Source: Maricaulis maris (GTDB taxonomy: Bacteria > Pseudomonadota > Alphaproteobacteria > Caulobacterales > Maricaulaceae). From it: a DNA stretch of 64,000 bases. How positions within the stretch are numbered: the stretch's first letter is position 1; every line of letters begins with the position of its first letter. Below the pieces are notes generated by a model. That model was not told where the DNA came from and searched no databases. It worked only from the letters and a program-made list of their open reading frames with translations. The position numbers and the translations under genes are program-made. The DNA lies in the NCBI RefSeq assembly GCF_003634045.1, contig NZ_RBIM01000006.1:62001-126000 (forward strand), written 5' to 3'. Of this stretch, positions 25,030 to 32,271 are shown in pieces.

Positions 25030-25653
25030 ATGACCGGGATGCTGCGAGACGGCCTGTTTGATGGCTCCAATCCGAATGTCGGTGTGACGGCCAAGACCGG
25101 CACCACCAAGGCGCGGATCGAGCGCGCCGCGCTGCAATTGTTTGCCAGCCACGGCATGGATGGCGTCTCGATCAAGCAGATCGCCGAGGCCTGCACGATT
25201 TCCGATGGCGCCATGTATCGCCATTTCAAGTCCAAGGACGCGCTGGCCCGCCTGATGTTCGAGGCGATCCACAAGAAGCTGTTGGACATGGTGGCCAGCC
25301 ATTTGACGCCGGAGGCCTCGCTGGAGGACATTTCGCGCGCCCTGGTCACCGCCTATTGCAATCTGGCCGACGAGGACCCGGCGCAATTCACCTACCACCT
25401 CACCCATCGCAACTACTTCATCGCCGCCTCCGGAGATGGCGGCGCCGACCCGTCGGACCTGATGACCGATTGCATCGCTCAGGCGATGGAACGTGGCGAA
25501 ATCCCCAAGGGCGATCCGGAATTGCGCTCGGCGATGGCGCTGGGCGTGGTGATGCAGGCGGCCGAGTACAGTCTTTACGGCCGGATCGACCGCCCGCTCT
25601 CCCAGCATATCGACCAGTTCACCCGCGGCATCATGGCCGTGCTGCGCTCGTAA
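25030..25653 (+). CDS. TetR family regulator of the plsC-plsC-MFS operon
   Basis: 207 residues: N-terminal helix-turn-helix ('ALQLFASHGMDGVSIKQIAEACTISDGAMYRHFKSKDAL', e.g. GVSIKQIAEACTISDG and AMYRHFKSKDAL, about 33-75) and a variable ligand domain. The ligand is unknown; a fatty-acyl or lysophospholipid signal would fit the downstream genes. Two operator-like sites overlap its promoter. It is followed after 42 bases by two acyltransferase genes and an MFS gene on the same strand. Confidence 0.88.
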   Translation: MTGMLRDGLFDGSNPNVGVTAKTGTTKARIERAALQLFASHGMDGVSIKQIAEACTISDGAMYRHFKSKDALARLMFEAIHKKLLDMVASHLTPEASLEDISRALVTAYCNLADEDPAQFTYHLTHRNYFIAASGDGGADPSDLMTDCIAQAMERGEIPKGDPELRSAMALGVVMQAAEYSLYGRIDRPLSQHIDQFTRGIMAVLRS

Positions 25654-25695
25654 GCGCCCTCACCCCTTAATCCAGAGAAAGACAGGACACACGTC

Positions 25696-26469
25696 ATGCG
25701 CTCTTTCATCTTCAATATCGCCTACTGGTCCCTCTCCGGCGTCTACGCCATCGTCTGCGCCATCCTGGCGCTGATCCCGGGCCGCACCGTGCTGATGCAC
25801 GGGCTGCGCAGCTATGCCCGCGCCACGCTGATCCTGATGCGCGTGGTGTGCGGCATCAAAATCGAGGTGCGCGGCACCCCGCCCAAAGACCAGCCGGTGG
25901 TAATCGGCGCCAAGCACCAGTCCTGGGGCGATGGCATTGTGATGATGGCCAAGTGCGGCGATGTGAATTTCGTCTGCGGTGACCACATGCTGAAATTCCC
26001 GCTGATCGGCTGGGTGTTGAAGCGCTGCGGCGCCATCATCCTGTCCAACCAGGGTGGCCCGGCAGCGCGCGACAGCCTGATGGCCGGCATTGTCCGCTCG
26101 CAGGGCGAAGGTCGCCCGCGCCCGGTCCTGATCTATCCGGAAGGCCATCTGACCGAGGTCGGCAGCGGGATGCGCTTTCGCTCTGGCGTCTGGCACATGG
26201 CCCGAGCGCTGGATCGCCCGATCATTCCGGTTGCGACCAATCTGGGCCAGTGCTGGCCGCAACAGGCCTGGACCAAATACAAGGGCACGGCCGTGATCGA
26301 GTTTCTCGACCCGATCCGGCCCGGCGAGGACCGCGATGCCGACCTGGCGACGCTGCAGGAGCGCGTCGAGACCCGTTCGCGCGCACTTGAAGCCGAATTT
26401 GCCACGTCCGGCAAAGCATCGCACGGTGAAACCCGCCCAATGACAGGCACGGCCCGGATCTGCGCGTAA
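25696..26469 (+). CDS. 1-acyl-sn-glycerol-3-phosphate acyltransferase (PlsC family), first copy
   Basis: 257 residues. An N-terminal hydrophobic anchor ('WSLSGVYAIVCAILALIPG') precedes the PlsC domain. The catalytic H-x4-D motif is KHQSWGDG (about residues 75-82), and the phosphate-binding block III reads 'IYPEGHLTEVG', in place of the commoner EGTR. It transfers acyl groups to lysophosphatidate or a related lysophospholipid at the inner membrane. It is a tandem paralogue of the next gene, sharing the KHQSW, 'KFPLIG' and 'YPEG' blocks. Confidence 0.88.
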   Translation: MRSFIFNIAYWSLSGVYAIVCAILALIPGRTVLMHGLRSYARATLILMRVVCGIKIEVRGTPPKDQPVVIGAKHQSWGDGIVMMAKCGDVNFVCGDHMLKFPLIGWVLKRCGAIILSNQGGPAARDSLMAGIVRSQGEGRPRPVLIYPEGHLTEVGSGMRFRSGVWHMARALDRPIIPVATNLGQCWPQQAWTKYKGTAVIEFLDPIRPGEDRDADLATLQERVETRSRALEAEFATSGKASHGETRPMTGTARICA

Positions 26470-26504
26470 GCCGCAGACCGGCGCCATGATCCGGGGAGGA
26501 TCTG

Positions 26505-27230
26505 ATGCGTTCGCTTGTCTTCAACCTCTTGTTCTGGCCCGTGCTGGTCGTGTTTGCCCTGATCGCCTGGCCGGTCGCCTTCACGCCCTGGTCGCGTGGC
26601 CTCAAGGCGATCATGCGAACCGCCTGCCGGACGGTGCGCGCCCTGATGAAATGGGTGCTCGGCGCGCCGGTCGAGGTGCGCGGTCCGGTGCCGACGGGAC
26701 GCCCGGTCATCATCGCCGCCAAACACCAGTCCTGGGCCGATGGTTTCCTGATGATGGCGGTGATGGGCGACATCAATTTCGTGATCGGCAATGAGATCAG
26801 CAAATTCCCGCTGATCGGCCGCATCGTGCGGGCGTCCGGCGCGACCATGGTCAATTCGCCCGGCCTGACCGGCGCCCAGGGCGCGCTGGCAGACGCCATC
26901 AAGCGCGCCGCCGACGATCCGCGCCCGCTGCTGATCTATCCGGAAGGCCGCCTGCCGGAAGTCGGCGAGAGCTATCGCTACCGCAAGGGTGTGCACCTGA
27001 TGTACGAGACGCTGGGCCGCCATGTCGTGCCGGTCGCCACCAATACCGGGCTGCGCTGGCCGCAGAACCGCTGGCGAAAACATCCCGGCCCGGCGGTCAT
27101 CGAATTCCTCGGCGACATCCCGCCCGGCCTGCCGCGCGATGATTTCCTGCCCCGCCTCAAAATGACGATTGAAACCCGCACCCGCGCCCTCGAAGCCGAG
27201 GGTCAGGCCGACAAGGAGGCCCGCTCATGA
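26505..27230 (+). CDS. 1-acyl-sn-glycerol-3-phosphate acyltransferase (PlsC family), second copy
   Basis: 241 residues, paralogous to the gene just upstream. It has an N-terminal membrane segment ('LLFWPVLVVFALIAWPVAF'), KHQSWADG as H-x4-D, 'NEISKFPLIGRIVRASGA' and 'IYPEGRLPEVG'. The coding end overlaps the MFS start by 4 bases (ATGA). Having two different acyltransferases beside an LplT-like protein suggests acylation of an imported or flipped lysolipid rather than only de novo phosphatidate synthesis. Confidence 0.88.
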   Translation: MRSLVFNLLFWPVLVVFALIAWPVAFTPWSRGLKAIMRTACRTVRALMKWVLGAPVEVRGPVPTGRPVIIAAKHQSWADGFLMMAVMGDINFVIGNEISKFPLIGRIVRASGATMVNSPGLTGAQGALADAIKRAADDPRPLLIYPEGRLPEVGESYRYRKGVHLMYETLGRHVVPVATNTGLRWPQNRWRKHPGPAVIEFLGDIPPGLPRDDFLPRLKMTIETRTRALEAEGQADKEARS

Positions 27231-28534
27231 GTGCCAAGATCGCCGCCCAGCTGGTCAGCCAGCGCCGTTTCCTGCCGCTTCTGCTCGCCCAGTCGCTCGG
27301 CGCCTTCAACGATAATTTCTTCCGTTATTCCCTGGTCACCCTGGTGACCTTTGGCGGGCTGACCCTGTTCGATCTCGAACGCGACATGATGGTGCCGATC
27401 GCGGCCTCTCTTTTCACCCTGCCGATCTTCCTCTTCTCGGCCATTGCCGGGCGGATGGCCGACAAGTTCGACCGCACCCGCATCATGCGCTTTGCCAAAT
27501 TCGCCGAGATCTGGCTGATGCTGATCGTCGCCCTCGCCTTCTTCTTGGAACAGCCGCTTTTGCTGATGGTCGCGCTCTTCCTGATGGGGACGCAGTCCGC
27601 CTTCTTCACCCCGGCCAAGAATTCCGCCCTGCCGACCCTGCTGACGCCGGGCGAGCTGGTGCCAGCCAATGCCATGCTGTCCGGCCTCCTCAATGTCTCG
27701 GTCCTGGTCGGGATCGGCTTAGGCACCTGGCTGGTCATGCGACCCTTCGGCCCGGAACTGGTCGGGCTGGGCCTGGTCGGCATGGCGGTGCTGGGCTGGC
27801 TGGCGATCCGCCGCCTGCCGTCGGCCGCCGCCTCGCAGCCGGACATGCCGCTGAGCCTCAATTTCATCGGCGAGACATTTCGCGTCCTGTCCTATGCCTT
27901 CAAGGCGCCGGAGGTGCTGCGGCCACTCCTCGGCGCCGCCTGGTTCTGGATGCTGGCGGCCTCGATCATCACCCTGATGCCGGTCTTCACCGCCGCCATC
28001 CTCGGCGCCGATGAAAGCGTGGTCCTGTTGTTCAGCGCCCTGTTCACCATCGGCGCGGCGCTGGGAGCGCTGTTGTGCGGCGCCCTGTCCGGCGAAGGTG
28101 ACGCCCTGCCCTTTTCCGTCATCGGCGCCATCGGACTGGTTGTCTTCACGGTCGATGTCGCGGCGATCACCTGGTCCAACCCGATCGTGCCGGAAGGCGC
28201 CGCCCTGATCGCGGCCAATGCCTTCCTGGCCGACAAGAGTAATTGGCGCATCCTGGCGGATCTCGGTCTGGCGGCAATCTCGGCCGGCCTGTTCGTGGTG
28301 CCGTTGCAGGCGATGGCGCAGCGGCGGGCACCGGCGGAGCTGCGTGGCCGATTGCTGGCCGCAGGCGGCATCATGAATGCCGCCACGGCGACGCTGGGCC
28401 AGTTCACCCTGGCCGGGATCGTGCTGCTGCAACTGCCGATCCAGATGGCTTTCCTGATGATTGCCTTCATCTCGGCACTGGCGGTGACCTTCATCTTCTG
28501 GCGCCTCAATCTGCGCCGCGGCGCGAAGGTGTGA
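27227..28534 (+). CDS. MFS transporter, LplT-like (lysophospholipid flippase candidate)
   Basis: 435 residues with about 12 transmembrane helices. The N terminus 'FLPLLLAQSLGAFNDNFFRYSL' (AQSLGAFNDNFFRYSL) carries the 'GAFNDN' signature of the LplT/MFS_3 group, and 'GTQSAFFTPAKNSALP' matches the family's 'G..G..SP.KYA.LP'-type loop. In E. coli, LplT flips lysophospholipids for reacylation by Aas, and many bacteria fuse an MFS of this kind to PlsC. Overlap with the upstream plsC and the shared TetR make a remodelling operon likely. Substrate inferred. Confidence 0.82.
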   Translation: MSAKIAAQLVSQRRFLPLLLAQSLGAFNDNFFRYSLVTLVTFGGLTLFDLERDMMVPIAASLFTLPIFLFSAIAGRMADKFDRTRIMRFAKFAEIWLMLIVALAFFLEQPLLLMVALFLMGTQSAFFTPAKNSALPTLLTPGELVPANAMLSGLLNVSVLVGIGLGTWLVMRPFGPELVGLGLVGMAVLGWLAIRRLPSAAASQPDMPLSLNFIGETFRVLSYAFKAPEVLRPLLGAAWFWMLAASIITLMPVFTAAILGADESVVLLFSALFTIGAALGALLCGALSGEGDALPFSVIGAIGLVVFTVDVAAITWSNPIVPEGAALIAANAFLADKSNWRILADLGLAAISAGLFVVPLQAMAQRRAPAELRGRLLAAGGIMNAATATLGQFTLAGIVLLQLPIQMAFLMIAFISALAVTFIFWRLNLRRGAKV

Positions 28535-28561
28535 GCGCTGTTGCCTGAGGCCTGATCGCAT

Positions 28562-28594
28562 CGGCCAGCCGGGAATGCGCCTCCCGGCTGGCCG
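28562..28594 (+). terminator. 13-bp perfect hairpin after the MFS gene
   Basis: CGGCCAGCCGGGA (28562-28574) and TCCCGGCTGGCCG (28582-28594) pair perfectly around a 7-base loop, 27 bases past the MFS stop. No T run follows, so it may be an RNA-stabilising or Rho-assisted end, or a leader element of rnd. Confidence 0.5.
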
Positions 28595-28637
28595 AAACGA
28601 TAGCCAAAGGCCGCGGTCCGCGCTAAAGGGCCGTTTC

Positions 28638-29798
28638 ATGACAATGATTACCACGACCGAGGCCCTCGAAGCGGCCTGCGACGCCCTCCTCCAGCACCCT
28701 TATGTCGCCGTTGACACCGAGTTCATGCGGGAAACGGTCTATTGGCCGCAGCTCTGCCTGATCCAGGCCGCAGCCGGCGAGACCGAGGTCATCATCGACC
28801 CGCTTGCCGAAGGTATCGACCTGGAACCCTTCTGGGAGTTGATGGCCGATGAGCGCATCATCAAGGTGTTCCACGCCGCCCGCCAGGATCTGGAAATCTT
28901 CTTTCACCAGGGCGGCGACAGCCTGATCCCGCATCCGATGTTCGACAGCCAGGTCGCTGCCATGGCGCTCGGCCTCGGCGATTCCATCGCTTATGACGCG
29001 CTCGTTCGTACCCTGCTCAACAGGCCGATCGATAAAGGTCCGCGCTTCACCGACTGGTCACGCCGTCCGCTGTCCGACGCCCAGACCAAATACGCCATCG
29101 CCGACGTCACCCATCTGCGCGATCTCTACCCGATCATGGTCGAGCGGCTTGAGAAGAAAAAGCGCACCGAATGGCTGGCCGAAGAGATGAAGGTCCTGAC
29201 CAGCCCGTCGACCTATCGCCTCGACCCGGAAGAAAGCTGGCGCCGGATGAAGCTGCGCAAGACGACCCCGAAATGGGTCGCCGCGCTGCGAGGTGCCGCT
29301 GCCTGGCGCGAGACCGAGGCGCAGACCCGCGACATACCGCGCCAGCGCGTCATGAAGGACGATGCGCTCTACGAAATCGCCGGTGTCGCCCCGACCACGC
29401 CGGAACAGCTGACCGGCCTGCGCGCCGTGCCCAAGGGCTTTGAACGCTCCAGCGCCGCCCGCCGCCTGTTCGACAAGATGGCCGAAGCCCTCGCCGACCC
29501 GGAGGCCTATGCCCCGAAGGTCGAAAAGCCGGCCCCGCCGCCCCAGGGCCTCGGTCCGACGGTGGAATTGCTGAAAGTCTTCCTCAAACTGGTCGCCGAC
29601 GAAAAGGGCGTCGCCCCGCGCCTGATCGCCACCATGCCCGACCTCGAAAAGATCGCCGCCGACGACAAGGCCGATGTCGAAGCCATGACCGGCTGGCGCC
29701 GCGAGGTGTTCGGCGAGCCGGCCCTCAAGCTCAAACGCGGCGAGATGGCGCTGGCACTGAAGGACGGCAAGGTCGTGATCGTCGAAACGAAGGGCTGA
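28638..29798 (+). CDS. rnd: Ribonuclease D
   Basis: The start is ATG 28638, giving 386 residues. The DEDD-type 3'-5' exonuclease domain opens with 'VAVDTEFMRETVYWP' (first D-E pair), continues with 'KVFHAARQDLEIFF' (third Asp) and 'YAIADVTHLRDLY' (Y..x..D). An HRDC domain follows ('IPRQRVMKDDALYEIAG', about 230-300). It trims 3' ends of tRNA and other stable RNAs. It stands alone between the acyltransferase operon and a repeat-rich spacer. Confidence 0.92.
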   Translation: MTMITTTEALEAACDALLQHPYVAVDTEFMRETVYWPQLCLIQAAAGETEVIIDPLAEGIDLEPFWELMADERIIKVFHAARQDLEIFFHQGGDSLIPHPMFDSQVAAMALGLGDSIAYDALVRTLLNRPIDKGPRFTDWSRRPLSDAQTKYAIADVTHLRDLYPIMVERLEKKKRTEWLAEEMKVLTSPSTYRLDPEESWRRMKLRKTTPKWVAALRGAAAWRETEAQTRDIPRQRVMKDDALYEIAGVAPTTPEQLTGLRAVPKGFERSSAARRLFDKMAEALADPEAYAPKVEKPAPPPQGLGPTVELLKVFLKLVADEKGVAPRLIATMPDLEKIAADDKADVEAMTGWRREVFGEPALKLKRGEMALALKDGKVVIVETKG

Positions 29799-29837
29799 GG
29801 GCCGCCGGAGCGCGTCGCCTCACCCCTGGATTTGCGC

Positions 29838-29972
29838 GTTGTCATCCCGGACGAAAACCTGCGAAGGCAGGTTGCAGATCCGGGACCCATAAACGCGATT
29901 GCTGCCGGAACCGGGCGTATCGGTCCCGGATCTCCGCCCTGATCAAGTCAGGGCTCCGTCCGGGATGACAAC
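29838..29972. repeat. 135-bp intergenic element with 15-bp terminal inverted repeats
   Basis: GTTGTCATCCCGGAC (29838-29852) is matched by GTCCGGGATGACAAC (29958-29972). Further inverted matches lie inside (CAGATCCGGGACC and GGTCCCGGATCT), so the whole can fold into a long stem. The GTCATCCCGGA wording is a known dispersed repeat type of alphaproteobacteria, a non-coding MITE- or REP-like element. Confidence 0.7.
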
Positions 29973-30078
29973 CGCGGGACACCAGGATCAGGAATCCAGT
30001 CCGGCACCGGAAAAAGGTGCCCCCGCCTCACCGCGTCACAAAAGTCAGCGCCCGGCGCGGACGCAGTCATAAATCCCT

Positions 30079-30215
30079 TGTCAGCCAGCGGGCCGTATCC
30101 GGTTCTTCAGCTCAAGGGTGAAACCGCGCAGCGGCGGCGAGGCCGCCCTTGACCTGAAGAACCGGATACGGCGAACTCCCGGCAAGAGGTTTAAGGTGGG
30201 GTGTGTGCCGCTGGC
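30079..30215. repeat. 137-bp hairpin repeat, copy 1
   Basis: The core is an 81-bp dyad: GCCGTATCCGGTTCTTCAG (30092-30110) pairs perfectly with 30154-30172, followed by an inner TCAAGGG/CCCTTGA stem and a GC-rich loop. The same unit, without indels across about 137 bases, occurs at 44119-44255. Flanking similarity starts at TGTCAGCCAG and runs past GGCAAG. Together with the element at 29838, it fills the 484-base gap between rnd and the barstar-like gene. Confidence 0.8.
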
Positions 30216-30282
30216 GCGGGCCATTCAGTCCCCTCGAAAAACGACTGACCGTTTGGCCTCAGGTCACTAGAAGAGAGTGCGT

Positions 30283-30699
30283 ATGGAGAATTTTGGACAT
30301 CGAATAAAACCCGTCCTTTCGGAGTTCCCATTCGTTGAGATTTTGACGACCTATGACTGGATCTGCGCTTTAGACACCGTGTCGGTCCATGTTTTCGATT
30401 TTCAAGGTGACGATTTTGGCAATTGGCTCGATCGATTATCCGAACTTTTGGGGTTTGGTTGGACCTTGGGCCATCTTGACGCTGTCCTGGATATGCCGGT
30501 TCCACCTGCCTTTGACCCGACGAAAATCAATGTGCTCGTCCTGACGGGTGTCGAAGAGGCCTTTGGCCAAGATGCGGATACAGGAGTCGCACGGTTTGCG
30601 GCGCTCGTGTCAGCGTGCCGCTCCGTTTCTGATCAAGGCGTGCGGTGCAAGATCGCTATTCTGAGGCAAAATCGATCCAGGCCTATCCAGGCGTCTTGA
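30283..30699 (+). CDS. Barstar-like protein, orphan, lower G+C
   Basis: The start is ATG 30283 after AAGAGAG (GTG 30277 is an alternative), giving 138 residues. The middle and end align by eye with barstar: 'FGNWLDRLSELLGF...GWTLGHLDAVLD' corresponds to barstar's helix 2, and the two aspartates of LDAVLD (Asp66, Asp70) fall where barnase-contacting Asp35 and Asp39 lie. 'INVLVLTGVEEAF' and 'GVRCKIAIL' match the later strands. The gene is visibly A+T-richer (47% G+C counted over 30301-30420), suggesting acquisition. No ribonuclease toxin gene is adjacent. Family call is an inference. Confidence 0.55.
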   Translation: MENFGHRIKPVLSEFPFVEILTTYDWICALDTVSVHVFDFQGDDFGNWLDRLSELLGFGWTLGHLDAVLDMPVPPAFDPTKINVLVLTGVEEAFGQDADTGVARFAALVSACRSVSDQGVRCKIAILRQNRSRPIQAS

Positions 30700-30735
30700 T
30701 CGTTGTGATCGGCAACTCGCCCTCACGCACCACGC

Positions 30736-32265
30736 TTAGCGGTTGACATAAACCACCTCCCCCGTCCGCCCCACCGCCGCGGCGAGGTTGTCGAGCAGGG
30801 AGACCGAGCGTTCGACATAGAGGTCGCGCACGCTTTCATCGACCTCCAGGCGGATGACATCGGCCTCGACGCTCAGCGCATAGCGGTCCAGCAGGGCCGG
30901 TGAACGGCCCGACAGCTTGGCGCCGAGACGCAGCGACAGACCCAGCATCTGGGCGAGATTGTGCTGATCCTCGTCGATGAGGTGGAAGATCGCATTGTCT
31001 TCCAGCACGCTGCGCCGGCCGGCATAGCGATAATGGATCGCGGCGGCGAGGAAGACCCGCTCGGCATGGGTGACCCCGGCGAAGGGGGCGTAGAGCACGC
31101 TGTCACGAGCGAGATCGGCGCGATGGTCGGGATGATGGCGGGCGCCGAGATCGGTCAGCCGGGTCGCCGCTTCGTGCAGGACCTGGTCGCGGGCATCGCC
31201 AAAGGCCGTTTCCAGCGCCGCAAAGGCCGGAACCAGCCAGCGCGCCAGGGCCCGGCCGAAATCCGGGGTCGGCGCATTGGGACGGGCCATCGCCTCGGCG
31301 CCGGCGATCAGCGGGTCTTGGGCCAGAAGCGCCGGCGGCAGGCCGGAGGCCAGCACGCCTTCGCGCACACCGAAAGCCGAGAAAACCAGGCGATCGAAAC
31401 GGCCATGATGCATGATCCGGCGCAAGAGGAGCGCGGCATAGGGCAAAGTCGCGACACGCCGCGAGGACAGGCCCGGCGTGCCCCGCAGTGAGGCCGGGCT
31501 GAGCCGGGTCGCCAGCCGTGCCAACTCGTCGGCCCGGGAGGCCGTCAGCGCGAATTCGTGCACGACATTGAGCGGGTAGCCAAAACGGGCAAAGGCGAGC
31601 TGGCCGAGCGCGCGCCAGGCGCCGCCGACCGCATAGAAGGCACCGCCCTGCCCGGTCAGCTGACCTGAGGCGAGCAATTGCGCGTCGATCGCCTTGATGA
31701 CGGCGGCCTCGTCCATCGGGCCGTCGTCGAGGATTTCCTGCGGGCCCAGCGCGGTGGTGATGCCGCGCCCGGGCAGACCGTCATTCATGGCCGTCAGTTC
31801 AAGGCTCGATCCGCCCAGATCCCCCATCATGCCGTTGGCATCAGGAATGCCAGCGCCGACACCCAAACCGGAAAGACGTGCCTCGTCCTCACCGGACAGG
31901 ACGCGCACCCGCAGGCCGGTCCGCTCGGCGACCTCGGCAATGAAGGCGGAACCGTCAGTGGCATTGCGGACCGCAGCGGTCGCGACGACATGGCGATCGC
32001 TGACGCCCTTGGCGTCGAGCAGACGCTGGAAGCGCTTGAGCGCCCGCAGTGCGATGTCGCGGCCTTCCGGATGTAGCTTGCCGGTGTCATGCACGCCGCG
32101 ACCAAGCCCGGCCATGACCTTCTCGTTGAAGATCGGCCAGAGCGAGCGCCCCTCGACCCGGAAATGCACCAGACGCACCGAATTGGAGCCGACATCAATC
32201 ACCGCGATATCGCGGTGGATGGCCTGTTCGGCCATGAAGTCGGAGGGCGTCAGCTGGCTGGTCAA
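30736..32265 (-). CDS. ppx: Exopolyphosphatase / pppGpp phosphatase (Ppx/GppA)
   Basis: 509 residues of the actin-like ASKHA fold: 'IAVIDVGSNSVRLVHF' (phosphate 1), 'GMMGDLGGSSLEL' (phosphate 2) and a C-terminal HD-like helical half ('LAAAIHYRYAG', 'LSLRLGAKLSGR'). It removes terminal phosphates from polyphosphate or pppGpp. It lies 6 bases after the ppk stop, forming the usual ppk-ppx pair for making and breaking polyphosphate, in an operon that begins at the DUF2066 gene or hdaA. Confidence 0.92.
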   Translation of the reverse strand: MTSQLTPSDFMAEQAIHRDIAVIDVGSNSVRLVHFRVEGRSLWPIFNEKVMAGLGRGVHDTGKLHPEGRDIALRALKRFQRLLDAKGVSDRHVVATAAVRNATDGSAFIAEVAERTGLRVRVLSGEDEARLSGLGVGAGIPDANGMMGDLGGSSLELTAMNDGLPGRGITTALGPQEILDDGPMDEAAVIKAIDAQLLASGQLTGQGGAFYAVGGAWRALGQLAFARFGYPLNVVHEFALTASRADELARLATRLSPASLRGTPGLSSRRVATLPYAALLLRRIMHHGRFDRLVFSAFGVREGVLASGLPPALLAQDPLIAGAEAMARPNAPTPDFGRALARWLVPAFAALETAFGDARDQVLHEAATRLTDLGARHHPDHRADLARDSVLYAPFAGVTHAERVFLAAAIHYRYAGRRSVLEDNAIFHLIDEDQHNLAQMLGLSLRLGAKLSGRSPALLDRYALSVEADVIRLEVDESVRDLYVERSVSLLDNLAAAVGRTGEVVYVNR

Positions 32266-32271
32266 TCCTGG

